Assembly (NCBI RefSeq): GCF_000344785.1
Contig: NC_020506.1
Coordinates: forward strand, 186,001 to 250,000
Origin: Corynebacterium callunae DSM 20147
GTDB taxonomy: Bacteria > Actinomycetota > Actinomycetes > Mycobacteriales > Mycobacteriaceae
DNA length: 64,000 nt
Reading direction: 5' to 3'
Position 1 is the stretch's first letter. Every line of letters starts with the position of its first letter. This document shows positions 10,079 through 19,805 of the stretch, one piece after another. The notes under the pieces were generated by a model. The model was not told the origin of the DNA and searched no databases. It saw only the letters and a program-made list of their open reading frames with translations. Position numbers and translations under genes: made by a program.

Positions 10079-11598
10079 TGGCCGATCCACACGGATTCCA
10101 AAAATACACCCGACGCGAGCCTGCACACCGTCCCGTGCCTTTGCGCCTCATGGACTTCAATGAAGTTTATGAGCAGGCACCTGCCGGCCAGATTGAAGAA
10201 CAAGCAGCACGCTGTATGGACTGCGGTGTTCCTTTCTGCCACGAGGGTTGCCCACTGGGCAATATCATCCCTGAGTGGAATGACTTGGTTCGCCAAAACC
10301 GGTGGAAAGAGGCATACGACCGCCTCCACGCCACCAACAACTTCCCAGAGTTCACCGGCCGTCTATGCCCAGCTCCTTGTGAAGGCGCTTGTGTGCTCGG
10401 CATCAACGATGATGCTGTGACGATTAAAAACGTCGAGCTAGAAATCGTCGAAAAGGCTTTTGCGGAGGGTTGGGTCAACCCAGTTGTACCTTCCATGTCC
10501 ACCGGTTTGAGCGTTGCTGTGGTGGGCTCCGGCCCAGCCGGCTTGGCAGCTGCACAGCAGCTCACCCGCGCTGGTCACAGCGTTACCGTCTTCGAGCGCG
10601 ATGACCGCGTTGGTGGTCTGATGCGCTATGGCGTGCCTGAGTACAAGATGGAAAACCACTGGATTGACCGCCGTGTTGCCCAAATGGAGGCAGAGGGCAC
10701 AACTTTCCAGGTAGGCGTCTCACCGCGCGCCGCTGAGCTGGCGCTTTTTGACGCGATTGTGCTGGCAACCGGTACTCCTGTGGCTCGTCCACTGAAGGTT
10801 CCCGGAAGCGATCTCAAGGGTATCTACCCAGCCATGGAATACCTCACCGAGCAAAACCGCGTTAACGAAGGTGATGCAGAGGTTTCCCCAATCAGCGCTA
10901 AGGGCAAGAAGGTTGTCATCATTGGTGGCGGCGATACCGGAACTGACTGCTTTGGTACCGCACTGCGCCAGGGTGCAGAATCTGTTACCCAATTTGATAT
11001 CCGTCCACGTGCACCTTTCCAGCGTGCAGATTCCACTCCATGGCCGATGTACCCTAACCTTTTCCGCACCGCAACGGCGCATGAGGAAGGCGATTACATC
11101 ATTTCCGGCGATGAATCCGCAGATGAGATCGAAGCTTTGGGCTTGGCTCGTCGTGGCGCTGGCTCCACCTTGGGTGAGCGTAAGTTCGCTGTGAACACTG
11201 TGGAATTCCACGGCACCGATGGACACGTCAGTGGCCTCACAGGTAACCAGATCCGCGTTGTCAACGGCAAGCGTGAGCCAATTGAAGGCACCGAGTTCCC
11301 ATTCGAGGCAGATTTGGTACTGGTTGCACTTGGCTTCACCGGTGCAGAGCAGGGTGGCTTGGCTCATGAGCTCGGCGTTACCTTCGATGACCGTGGTCGT
11401 ATCATCCGCGATGCAGAATACCGCAGCCCAACCAACTCCCGCGTATATGTCGCCGGTGACAATGGTCGTGGCCAGTCCCTGATCGTGTGGGCAATCGCCG
11501 AAGGTCGTGCTTGCGCCGCCGCCGTTGATGCCGACCTAATGGGTGAAACAGCACTTCCCGTGGCAGTAGCTCCGGGCGATGTACCACTGGCCATTTAA
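10078..11598 (+). CDS. gltD: Glutamate synthase (NADPH) small subunit
   Basis: A 506-residue GOGAT beta subunit that oxidises NADPH through FAD and passes electrons via Fe-S clusters to GltB. The N-terminal cysteine motifs CMDCGVPFC, CP and PAPCEGAC are the 4Fe-4S ligands. VVGSGPAGLAAAQQL is the FAD-binding Rossmann motif and VVIIGGGDTGTDC the NADPH-binding one. The C terminus has YVAGDNGRGQSL, the second FAD contact. It overlaps gltB by one base and is followed by a strong terminator at 11664-11704, so the operon is gltBD only. Confidence 0.97.
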   Translation: MADPHGFQKYTRREPAHRPVPLRLMDFNEVYEQAPAGQIEEQAARCMDCGVPFCHEGCPLGNIIPEWNDLVRQNRWKEAYDRLHATNNFPEFTGRLCPAPCEGACVLGINDDAVTIKNVELEIVEKAFAEGWVNPVVPSMSTGLSVAVVGSGPAGLAAAQQLTRAGHSVTVFERDDRVGGLMRYGVPEYKMENHWIDRRVAQMEAEGTTFQVGVSPRAAELALFDAIVLATGTPVARPLKVPGSDLKGIYPAMEYLTEQNRVNEGDAEVSPISAKGKKVVIIGGGDTGTDCFGTALRQGAESVTQFDIRPRAPFQRADSTPWPMYPNLFRTATAHEEGDYIISGDESADEIEALGLARRGAGSTLGERKFAVNTVEFHGTDGHVSGLTGNQIRVVNGKREPIEGTEFPFEADLVLVALGFTGAEQGGLAHELGVTFDDRGRIIRDAEYRSPTNSRVYVAGDNGRGQSLIVWAIAEGRACAAAVDADLMGETALPVAVAPGDVPLAI

Positions 11599-11663
11599 GC
11601 GCTCGGTACTTAAATTAAGTTTGGATTTCGGTCGGTCCAAAGACATCAATCATTCATAGACCG

Positions 11664-11704
11664 AGGGCAGCTCCCGTGTACATGGCACGGGAGCTGCCCT
11701 TTTG
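11664..11704 (+). terminator. Rho-independent terminator of gltBD
   Basis: A perfect 15-bp stem (AGGGCAGCTCCCGTG at 11664-11678 with its complement at 11686-11700), a 7-base loop and a T run. It lies between convergent gltD and the ligase gene, so it may serve both strands. Confidence 0.93.
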
Positions 11705-11729
11705 CTATTTGACCATGGAAGGTGAGATT

Positions 11730-13214
11730 TTAGCCAATCTTCCAGGTATGCACCGGCTCGCCCATAAGTTGATTGTCCAAATAACTACGCAACATAGCTG
11801 CTAAAGCTTCCTGACGAGATTTGGAACCAGGCAAACTGCCATGCGCCTCAAAATGATTAAGAGTACGCAATTGCCAGGTGGCACCATTTTGGCGTGACTT
11901 TGCCCGGCCTTCAATGATTCCCAGGTAGGTATCGATGAGGTTTTCATCAACACCCAAACCCTGCAAACCAATCCGGGCCTGTGGCAAAAGATGCTCCAAG
12001 ACCAGGTCAGCAACATTAATCTGACCCAAGGTGGGCCAAGTCATGCGAGCAAAAAGGCCGGAACGGGCACCAGCTTGGAAATTCTTTTCCGCATCAGGGA
12101 AAGGCAAGCGAGACCACACTGGGCGGTTTTCCTCTGCTAGATACTTCACCAATCCGTAGTAGAAGGCGGCGTCGGCAGTAATATCAATCGGCGTCGGGCC
12201 AGCTGGGAGCAGACGGTTTTCCAAGCGGAGGTGAGCGCGCTCAGTACCGGGTGCATAAATTGGACGATTCCAACGCCACACGGTGCCATTATGCAAGTTG
12301 AGATAATGCAGCGCCGGAGATTTCCCCTTCATCATGGGAGTGCCTGATAGCGCCCGGGATTCTGCAATTAGCGGAGAGAAGTACCGCACGTTTTCTTCAA
12401 AGAGGTCAAAGACGCTGGTAATCCATCGCTCGCCAAACCACACGCGGGGGCGCACGCCTTGGTTAACCAACTCCGGGGTGCGGGTATCTATGGCCTGTTG
12501 GAAAACTGGAATGCGGCTTTCATGCCACACTCGACGGCCCAAAAAGAGGGGAGAGTTGGCTGCTAGAGCTACCTGCACACCAGCAATCGCTTGGGAAGCA
12601 TTCCACGCCGCAGCAAAGTTAGTAGGTGCTAGCTGCAAGTGAAGTTGGATGGAGGTACAGGTGGATTCTGGTGCGATATCGGCAAAGTCATGAGAGATCT
12701 GCTCACGGTCAGCCAAATTGATATGGACCATCTCGCCACGGGAATCCATGATGGTATTGCTCAGGGCTCGGTAGCGATTTTCCTGAGTCATCCAGGCTGG
12801 ATCTTCTAAGAATGCGGGGGTCACAGTGGGCAAAGTGCCGATCATGGCGACATTAACGCCGGCTGCAGTTGCTGCTTCACGCACGGCACTTAGGCGGGAG
12901 CCAATGCCGTCTTCCAAGCGTTTGAGACCATCACCCTGTACTGAAAGGGGAGGGTGGTTCAGCTCCACATTAAAGTTGCCAATTTCAGACTGATACTCAG
13001 AATTGAGGGATGACAGAACCGCTTCACCAGCTAGTGCTGGTTGCATGTCTTTATCAACCAAGTTGAGCTCAAGTTCTAGCCCGATGGAACCTCGATCTTC
13101 AAAGTCGGAGCTTTGGAGGTGCCGGTCAAAGATTTCAAGGTCTTCCATGAGCAGCTGGCGATAACGCGTGCGCTGCTGTGGTGTGTACCTGTCCGAGGAA
13201 ACTGATTCGCCCAT
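11730..13214 (-). CDS. GCS2-family glutamate-cysteine ligase-like protein
   Basis: A 494-residue protein of the carboxylate-amine ligase/GCS2 fold. The N-terminal IGLELELNLVD and the NFNVELNHPPL segment carry the acidic metal/ATP-binding residues of this family. Related enzymes form gamma-glutamylcysteine. Corynebacteria use mycothiol instead of glutathione, so the natural product made here is uncertain; a related gamma-glutamyl amide or an ergothioneine precursor is possible. The ATG at 13214 is preferred over a TTG four codons upstream. It is transcribed alone, convergent with gltBD, and no thiol biosynthesis genes flank it. Confidence 0.78.
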   Translation of the reverse strand: MGESVSSDRYTPQQRTRYRQLLMEDLEIFDRHLQSSDFEDRGSIGLELELNLVDKDMQPALAGEAVLSSLNSEYQSEIGNFNVELNHPPLSVQGDGLKRLEDGIGSRLSAVREAATAAGVNVAMIGTLPTVTPAFLEDPAWMTQENRYRALSNTIMDSRGEMVHINLADREQISHDFADIAPESTCTSIQLHLQLAPTNFAAAWNASQAIAGVQVALAANSPLFLGRRVWHESRIPVFQQAIDTRTPELVNQGVRPRVWFGERWITSVFDLFEENVRYFSPLIAESRALSGTPMMKGKSPALHYLNLHNGTVWRWNRPIYAPGTERAHLRLENRLLPAGPTPIDITADAAFYYGLVKYLAEENRPVWSRLPFPDAEKNFQAGARSGLFARMTWPTLGQINVADLVLEHLLPQARIGLQGLGVDENLIDTYLGIIEGRAKSRQNGATWQLRTLNHFEAHGSLPGSKSRQEALAAMLRSYLDNQLMGEPVHTWKIG

Positions 13215-13310
13215 GACATTGAGCAAACCACAAAAAGTGTCATCTGGTGAGAGCTAGCGGAAAAGAATTCATAGCGCCGCAGATTTTGGACATCAAAAGG
13301 CTTAGAGATA

Positions 13311-13352
13311 AAAAGATGCGGCCGCTTTTAGAAAAGCGACCGCATCTTTTTA
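13311..13352 (-). terminator. Terminator of the dprE-aftA-emb gene group
   Basis: Inverted repeat AAAAGATGCGG.CGCTTTT / AAAAGCG.CCGCATCTTTT just downstream of emb on the reverse strand, with a T run on that strand. Confidence 0.85.
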
Positions 13353-13362
13353 TGGGGAAGGT

Positions 13363-16300
13363 TTAATCATCAACCTTCATATGCCCTGGGTTCCACAATC
13401 CAGAGCGCTGAATGGTTTCCAGGTTGATATCGGCAACCTGTGGAGCTTCACCATTGGAATTGGTGCGCAGCATATAGCGTTCGATGGAACCCCAGTCACG
13501 TCCCCAGTCATTAAGTAGGTAGGAAGGGATTTCATAGGCGTTGTTTACTGCTTCCGCAGTACCCATGGCGCCACCGCCAGCCCAGTCCTGGAATGGGGAC
13601 AAAGTAGCTTTGCCACCGTGGTCTGGAGAGATACGGTATTCCGGAATCTCAGTAACACCTGCGTAGTGATCAAAGGTGCGTTGGCAAGGGAACTGGAGGC
13701 CAACAGCCCAGTCCAAAAGACCTGGGGTTTCAGAGCCAATGACGTTGTTCAAAGAATCAAGGGTAGGAACACGTGGTGGGGTAAATGCCACCCACTGATC
13801 CTCATCAAGATTGACGTCAGAGGCAACAATGCGTACTACATCTGCTTCTGCTGGCAGCTTATCCAGTGGATAACGCAGGTTACGCCAAGAAGGCTCTGGT
13901 CCAATGTCATACATCATCGCTTCGCCGAGGGCTTCTACATCACCATTGGCAGTGCGCTTGCCGTATTCAAGCATGACCGATTGGCCAGTTTGCAGCACAC
14001 CGTTGATGTCGTAGTGCTCGATGCGGCCGGCTGCCGAAACCACAATGATGGGGGCCTCTTCAGTTGCTTCCGGAACCGAGTACCAGTCGGTGGTGATGTG
14101 CGCTGGGTTTTGAGTGCCAGCTGCCCAGGAACCAATGACTGGAATCTGAGTGTAATCAAGAGCGAATGGCAGGCGTGCGGTGGAACCGTTGACACCTTCC
14201 GAAGCGCGGGTACCGCCGGTATTGCCGGTGGACTGCCCGGAAGCTTCATCGGAGCCGCCGGTCTCAGTGTCTTGATCGGTGTTGGCAATTGCGCCCACAG
14301 CGGAAAGATCGGCCTGGTCTTGGCTGATGGAATCTGGGATACCAGTTGGAGTAAAGCCACGGACTTCATCGGCTTCCAAAGATTCACCCAAGGTGGAATT
14401 AACTGGGGTGAGGAAGGAATCATTGGAGTTGGTTTCTAGCATTGCGTCCTCAGCTAGGCCACAAGTCTGGCCAGTGAGGGAACGCAGGTTGCCCAAACCC
14501 ACGGAGTAAGCAGGGTATTGATCCACAAAGGCCTTGCCCAGGGAGGCACACGCCATAAAGACCACAAGGGCGGAAACCACAGCGATAGGGGAGGCCAGCA
14601 ATCCTCTGAATCGAGAAGCACGCTGTTGCTTGGCAACTTCCTCGGCAACAAATTCACCCATGGAATGGGTAGTTTCGGCGCGTGCCACCCGAATGTCTTT
14701 GACAAAGGCCTGAATAACACCAATGACCAAGACCGCCACAGAGATAAAGAGCACTACAGTTGAAGCTTCAATGCCCTTAATTTGGATGGTCTTATCCCAC
14801 CATGGAATTGAATAGCTAGAGGTGTACCACCAGCCATTTACGCCAGCGAGTGACAATGCCAGCACAAAGAGGAATGCGCCGATGGAGAAGGTGCGCATAC
14901 GTGGGGATTTTACGGCGACATAAGACAGCGCTACCGCTGCAAGTCCGGCCAATGCACCGGCCAGACCTGCATACACACCAAAGTGGTGGGTCCACTTGGT
15001 TGGGGTGAACATCATGAAGAACATGGTGCCGAAGATAACCAGCATCAAACGCAGGGTTGGTCCCTTGGCGGAGCCAGGAATACGGCCATAACGCAGGATT
15101 GCGGCCACCACGATTGCCAGGCAGGCAATAAGCATCAGCACGGCAAATCGGCGAGTAAAGGAACCGTCCACAGTTTGCTGCATCACCGTTTGGTAGCGAA
15201 CATATTCGTTGTACCAGGTCAGTGACGGACCCTTTTCAGAGCGCACGGAAATGGATTCCATCACGGTGGATAGGGTCTGATCACCAAACACTGCGATCAG
15301 GATGGCAGTACCGGCAGCCAGGAAAGGTGCCAGCATTGCCATAATGGCGCCTAGAACAGCGCTTCTCGACGCACCCTGCGGCGCCCCAATAAGTGGCAAG
15401 CGACGATACAAAATACGAAGCAACGCAGACAAGCTGACCAACAGGGCAGAAACCGCCATCAGGCCGGTTGGGCCTGAAGCCAAAGAGATAGTAGCCAAGA
15501 TGACGCCGATGGCTGCTGGCAGCAAGCGGGAGGTGGCAATGGCCCGTTCAAAAGAGACCCACGTAAGAAGGGCACCCATGGCAATGATGGGCTCAGGGCG
15601 CACACCATTGTTATAAGGCAGCCAGAAAGCCAAGAAGACCATGGCAGCGGACCAGTGCGCAACGCGGCGACCATCAACCAGAGCACCAAAGCGTGGCATC
15701 ACTTCGCGGGAGAGCACAAACCAAATAATGAGGCCAGAAAGCAGTGCCGGCAGACGGATCCAAATGGAAGCAGTGGAGACATAAGCCATTAGCCCCAGCA
15801 GGTCATAATAAGGAGCGCCAAAAGGCGATTCAGGTACGCCGAACCAGCGGTAGTAGTTGGCCATATAGTCCGCGTTTTGGGAGACCCGGGCCATGGTCAA
15901 AATGAAGCCGTCATCAGAGGTATTGGCACCGATGAAATGCCAGAACACCAAGATGCCTACAACCAAGCCATCAAGCGGCTTAAGTTTGCGCCAATTGGCA
16001 GGCAGGAATCGATGTGCCTTGCGGCCATCCAGAATATCCATGCGGTGCAAAGCCCACAGTGCGACCAACAGAGAAGCTAAGCCGATGAAGATGGCGGCGT
16101 ATTTGATCAGGCTGGGGGAGGAGGTGAATCGCGAGTTAATCTCGACGTCAACGTTGAGCCCCGCTGCACTCAGTGCGTTCGCGGTGCTCGGGTCGTCGAC
16201 AAGCTCGGTATAAACGCCGGTGACCTGCGGGCGTTCGTCGCCTTCGGTGGCGCCTTCGAAGTTGGTGCCACTGATGGTAGCGGTGGTGGTTTCCTCGGTG

Positions 16301-16851
16301 GAGGAAATCTCCAGCATGGCCGTATCGGGGATGCGGCTGACCTCGGTTGGGGTGAGCTCCATGAGAACTTCGCCGCGGACAATAACATCCAAGTTGCCAT
16401 CAATGCTGCGTACAAAGAGGCCACGGTTGGTGGCATCAGTACTATCTGCAGGCAAGGTTCCCAGCACCAAGGACTGATCCTCATTGAGGCTATCCAAGGC
16501 TGAGATAGGAACGCTTGCTTCCATGGACTGTGGCGCATAGGAAATTAGCGGTGCGTTAACACTCGCCAGCTCCCCATTTTGTGGCCAAGACAGTGAAGAC
16601 TGCACCTGGTTGACGGGCAAGAATGGGAGAAGAACAAACATCACAAGGCCTAAAAGGCCTGATCCGATAGCCAGTTTCTTCAGCCAACTCGGTGCAACCT
16701 GCGGGGGCACAACTGCGGCGGCATCGCCTGCAGCACCCTTTAGCTTTTTCGACTCAACTACTTCTGACACGTGGAACGAGTCTACGTCATGAACACCCAT
16801 GTCACCCTGTTGGCGTGCGGAGTGAGCACCGCTTCGTGAGGTATCACTCAT
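13363..16851 (-). CDS. emb: Arabinosyltransferase Emb (GT53)
   Basis: A 1162-residue polytopic membrane enzyme that extends the arabinan of arabinogalactan from decaprenyl-phospho-arabinose; it is the target of ethambutol in this genus. It shows the usual Emb layout: a short cytosolic N terminus, a first membrane helix near 60, an extracytoplasmic loop, the GT-C acidic motif NTSDDGFILTM after the second helix, about a dozen further helices, then a large extracytoplasmic C-terminal region with carbohydrate-binding folds from about 720 onward. Corynebacteria carry a single emb, against embCAB of mycobacteria. Its ATG overlaps the aftA stop by 8 bp, so the two are co-translated. A Gly/Ser/Thr-rich linker lies near 870-900. 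Confidence 0.96.
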   Translation of the reverse strand: MSDTSRSGAHSARQQGDMGVHDVDSFHVSEVVESKKLKGAAGDAAAVVPPQVAPSWLKKLAIGSGLLGLVMFVLLPFLPVNQVQSSLSWPQNGELASVNAPLISYAPQSMEASVPISALDSLNEDQSLVLGTLPADSTDATNRGLFVRSIDGNLDVIVRGEVLMELTPTEVSRIPDTAMLEISSTEETTTATISGTNFEGATEGDERPQVTGVYTELVDDPSTANALSAAGLNVDVEINSRFTSSPSLIKYAAIFIGLASLLVALWALHRMDILDGRKAHRFLPANWRKLKPLDGLVVGILVFWHFIGANTSDDGFILTMARVSQNADYMANYYRWFGVPESPFGAPYYDLLGLMAYVSTASIWIRLPALLSGLIIWFVLSREVMPRFGALVDGRRVAHWSAAMVFLAFWLPYNNGVRPEPIIAMGALLTWVSFERAIATSRLLPAAIGVILATISLASGPTGLMAVSALLVSLSALLRILYRRLPLIGAPQGASRSAVLGAIMAMLAPFLAAGTAILIAVFGDQTLSTVMESISVRSEKGPSLTWYNEYVRYQTVMQQTVDGSFTRRFAVLMLIACLAIVVAAILRYGRIPGSAKGPTLRLMLVIFGTMFFMMFTPTKWTHHFGVYAGLAGALAGLAAVALSYVAVKSPRMRTFSIGAFLFVLALSLAGVNGWWYTSSYSIPWWDKTIQIKGIEASTVVLFISVAVLVIGVIQAFVKDIRVARAETTHSMGEFVAEEVAKQQRASRFRGLLASPIAVVSALVVFMACASLGKAFVDQYPAYSVGLGNLRSLTGQTCGLAEDAMLETNSNDSFLTPVNSTLGESLEADEVRGFTPTGIPDSISQDQADLSAVGAIANTDQDTETGGSDEASGQSTGNTGGTRASEGVNGSTARLPFALDYTQIPVIGSWAAGTQNPAHITTDWYSVPEATEEAPIIVVSAAGRIEHYDINGVLQTGQSVMLEYGKRTANGDVEALGEAMMYDIGPEPSWRNLRYPLDKLPAEADVVRIVASDVNLDEDQWVAFTPPRVPTLDSLNNVIGSETPGLLDWAVGLQFPCQRTFDHYAGVTEIPEYRISPDHGGKATLSPFQDWAGGGAMGTAEAVNNAYEIPSYLLNDWGRDWGSIERYMLRTNSNGEAPQVADINLETIQRSGLWNPGHMKVDD

Positions 16852-18877
16852 TGTGGCTCACCACCACAAAGGGGCCGATTTGGGCAATTTCCCAGTTTTC
16901 CCCAAAAACTTCTGGGTTGAAAAATACTCCGCGGAAACGCACATTCGGATTATTGGGGTAGAGATCTTCAGCCAAGTCGTACTTCCATCCTGCTTCGGTA
17001 TCCTCCACCGAACCGCGGAAGATAAAGACCTCCGGTCCCTGCCAAGGGGCAGAGGCTAGGGCCTGCTCAAAAGCTGCGGGATCTGAGAGCTCATCCCAGC
17101 TTTGCAGCGCCCAATTTTCGATGGTTTCATTGCGCTTGCCAAATTCTCCCAAAGGATTGGCATAGTGCGAGGTAAATGCTTGGAAACCGCGATAAGGATT
17201 AAAGGACATAAAGTCCAATTCATCAGTGAGCACTACGGTCTCCGAAGGCTCAAAGCCCTGATCTAAAAGGTGCTGATTAATCTCGCCATAATAGCGCGCA
17301 CTACCAGCGGGGTAGCGGTCCGCGCGCTCGCCATTGCCATCAGTATCGGTATAAGCCAAGTCGATAGCGTGGGAGTTTTTCTCAGGCAGATCTTGGGCAT
17401 AATCGATGCCAGCCAGCACCACGATAATGACAAGAATGCTGTTCATCGCACGCGCAGTGCTTTCGGAAACCTGCTTGGGATATAGCTGATAAACACTCGC
17501 CAGCCGGAAATCAGCAATGGCCAGCACACCGGCCGTGGCAAACATCATCACCAAAACCGTATCCAAACGGAAGCCCAGCAAAGTATTGCCAATCAGGGTG
17601 ATGGCCATGGAAAGCGCCATCCAGGTATAAAACACACCAATACCAATCCACATGGCGCGCACTTCAGCACTGCGGAAGCGCACCACCAAATAAATCAGAC
17701 CCGCCAAACACAGCACGCCCAATACACTCGGCGCGAGGAAAGGAACCGGGAATTGCGTGCCCTCAATGGGCAGATAGTGGGTGGCAGTATCGCCGGACTG
17801 CTCTGCGCCCTCCAAGTAGGCGAGCAGGTACGGGCCCCAAGTCACCAGGGCAATGCTTATCGACGCAACCCCCAGCACCACAAGCCAGCCAATGGGCTTG
17901 AGGGATTTCTGCATTCCCGCAGCAAGAATTACACAAACCACCACCACTGAAAGCGCAATAGTGGCGGTGAACAAAGTATAAAAAGTAGCCGAAAGGCCCA
18001 AATAAACAACACCACCGCAGAGCGCGAAGATATCACCGCGGGCAATGCGCGGAGCAAGCACCGCCATAGCTGGAGCACCCAAGGCCACAATGGCGGCATA
18101 GGGCTCTTCCGCATGCATAGCCAACATAACGCAGGTGGAAACCAAGGCAATACCCGTTGCTACCGGCAAAGATCCAGTAATTCGCTGCCATACCGGAACA
18201 AGCACCGAAGCAGCCATTGCCAAGGAGATAATTGCCCAGGGTTGGAATACCTCCCAGCCGGATAGGCCGAGAGCGTTTGCCAAACGGCCACCCATCCAGA
18301 ACCAACCGCCCGGGTAATAGGTGGGCATATCAATGTAGTTCATATCCGAAAGGCTGACTTCATCAGCCATTCGTGTCATAAACTGCGTGCGAAATCCCTG
18401 GTCAACGCTGACACCATCAAGATAAAGCTTGGTTGCAGAAAGCGGGATAGCAAGAGTTGCCACCACCAAGGCTGCTGGGCTGAGATAAGCGACCACATAA
18501 CTTAAAGCCAAGCGCCAGGTAGGGCGTGGTTTGATATTGTCCAGCTGCCAGCGCGGATTGTTATTGTGCTCATCTCTAAGCCAGAACCACATCAAAATGC
18601 CAGTAGCTACCACTACCGCGGCAATGGTTACCGAGGAAAGTGCACGGGTAACCATCGAAGCACCAAAAGCTGGCAGGTTGGTTTGTTTAAGCGCAAACCA
18701 AGCAATGAGCGCAAAGAAAAATGCCATCACTGCAGCAGCTGCAATCGCTACGAGGGTGGCTCCTTTTCCTAAGCGGTCAGGGCGATATACCTCGCCAACT
18801 GGTGCCCGCGAGGTGTCCAAAGGATTAAGATCTTGGCGAACCTCGACGGTTCCCTCTTTTTCGGAGGAGTTTGTCAT
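16844..18877 (-). CDS. aftA: Arabinofuranosyltransferase AftA (GT85)
   Basis: A 677-residue membrane enzyme that adds the first arabinofuranose residues onto the galactan chain. The N-terminal two thirds consist of about 11 hydrophobic segments; the acidic residues in the first large loop (around YIDMPTYYPGG) fit the GT-C active site. The C-terminal 200 residues form the extracytoplasmic domain. It lies directly upstream of emb with an 8-bp overlap, the order seen in mycobacteria (Rv3792 then embC). A 150-bp gap separates it from dprE2, enough for an internal promoter, although none was identified. Confidence 0.95.
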   Translation of the reverse strand: MTNSSEKEGTVEVRQDLNPLDTSRAPVGEVYRPDRLGKGATLVAIAAAAVMAFFFALIAWFALKQTNLPAFGASMVTRALSSVTIAAVVVATGILMWFWLRDEHNNNPRWQLDNIKPRPTWRLALSYVVAYLSPAALVVATLAIPLSATKLYLDGVSVDQGFRTQFMTRMADEVSLSDMNYIDMPTYYPGGWFWMGGRLANALGLSGWEVFQPWAIISLAMAASVLVPVWQRITGSLPVATGIALVSTCVMLAMHAEEPYAAIVALGAPAMAVLAPRIARGDIFALCGGVVYLGLSATFYTLFTATIALSVVVVCVILAAGMQKSLKPIGWLVVLGVASISIALVTWGPYLLAYLEGAEQSGDTATHYLPIEGTQFPVPFLAPSVLGVLCLAGLIYLVVRFRSAEVRAMWIGIGVFYTWMALSMAITLIGNTLLGFRLDTVLVMMFATAGVLAIADFRLASVYQLYPKQVSESTARAMNSILVIIVVLAGIDYAQDLPEKNSHAIDLAYTDTDGNGERADRYPAGSARYYGEINQHLLDQGFEPSETVVLTDELDFMSFNPYRGFQAFTSHYANPLGEFGKRNETIENWALQSWDELSDPAAFEQALASAPWQGPEVFIFRGSVEDTEAGWKYDLAEDLYPNNPNVRFRGVFFNPEVFGENWEIAQIGPFVVVSHNE

Positions 18878-19027
18878 GTTAGAAGTCTTTCATATTCTTC
18901 TGCATTTAATGAGATTGCTTTGCACGAGGAAATATTGCAACTGGATAGGGACAATGAAAATACCCGTCACCAAGGGGCTTAGACCAAAGGTGGCGGGTAG
19001 TTCACAGCTGCAAAAACCTACTAAGAA

Positions 19028-19789
19028 CTAGAAAGGCAGCTTTCTAAAAATTGCGCGTGGAATGAACTGGAATGCCAAGGAGACGTACTGGAACAAAGGA
19101 TGGACAAAGATGATGTCCTTCTTGTTCACCACTGCGGAATAAACCTCATTGGCTACGTCTTCGCGGTTAACGGTAAGTGGCGCTTCGCCAGCATCTGCAC
19201 TCATCTTGGTGCGAACCTGACCGGCACGAACCACCAAAACATTGGCGCCGGTGCCACGTAGAGCCTCGCCGAGCTGGGTGTAAAAACCATCAAAGCCAGC
19301 CTTGGCGGAACCGTAGACAAAGTTGGAGCGACGTACACGCTGACCTGCTACTGAGGACATAGCAACGATGGTGCCGTGGCCTTGTGCTTCAAATTTTTGG
19401 CCAAGCAGCACACCAACAGAGACACCAGCTGTGTAGTTAACAGAGGTTGCCTCGACTGCTAGTGCCTGGTCGCGCCATTGTGCTTCATTGTCACCGAGGA
19501 TGCCGAAGGCGACAATTGCGATATCTACATCGCCCTTTTCAAAGGCAGCATCGATAACTGCAGGGTGGCTTGCGGTATCAAGCGCATCAAAGTCCACAAC
19601 GGTGACAGATTCTGCACCAGCAGCCTCGATCTGTGCAGCTGCAGCTGCCACGCGTGGAGAATCCTGACGAGCAGCCAGGGTGACATGTGCGGCACCCTGC
19701 TTGAGGAAGCGCTCTACGATGGACAACCCAATTTCAGAGGTGCCACCAAGAAGCAGAATATTTTGGGCCTTGCCCACTGCATTAAGCAT
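19028..19789 (-). CDS. dprE2: Decaprenyl-phospho-2-ketoarabinofuranose reductase DprE2
   Basis: A 253-residue short-chain dehydrogenase. The N-terminal ILLLGGTSEIGLSI is the nucleotide-binding glycine motif, and SSVAGQRVRRSNFVYGSAKAG carries the catalytic Ser and Tyr-x3-Lys. It reduces the keto intermediate made by DprE1 to decaprenyl-phospho-arabinose, the donor for AftA and Emb. It starts 16 bp after dprE1 on the same strand, so the pair forms an operon. No unusual features are seen. Confidence 0.95.
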   Translation of the reverse strand: MLNAVGKAQNILLLGGTSEIGLSIVERFLKQGAAHVTLAARQDSPRVAAAAAQIEAAGAESVTVVDFDALDTASHPAVIDAAFEKGDVDIAIVAFGILGDNEAQWRDQALAVEATSVNYTAGVSVGVLLGQKFEAQGHGTIVAMSSVAGQRVRRSNFVYGSAKAGFDGFYTQLGEALRGTGANVLVVRAGQVRTKMSADAGEAPLTVNREDVANEVYSAVVNKKDIIFVHPLFQYVSLAFQFIPRAIFRKLPF

Positions 19790-19805
19790 TGTTTAAAAGC
19801 CCTTT

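Noticed and set aside
9278..10126. 282-codon reverse-strand frame over the gltB/gltD junction
   Set aside because: Antisense to conserved glutamate synthase sequence, without recognisable domains.
13618..14439. 273-codon forward frame inside emb
   Set aside because: Antisense to the conserved C-terminal region of Emb; composition unlike a real protein.
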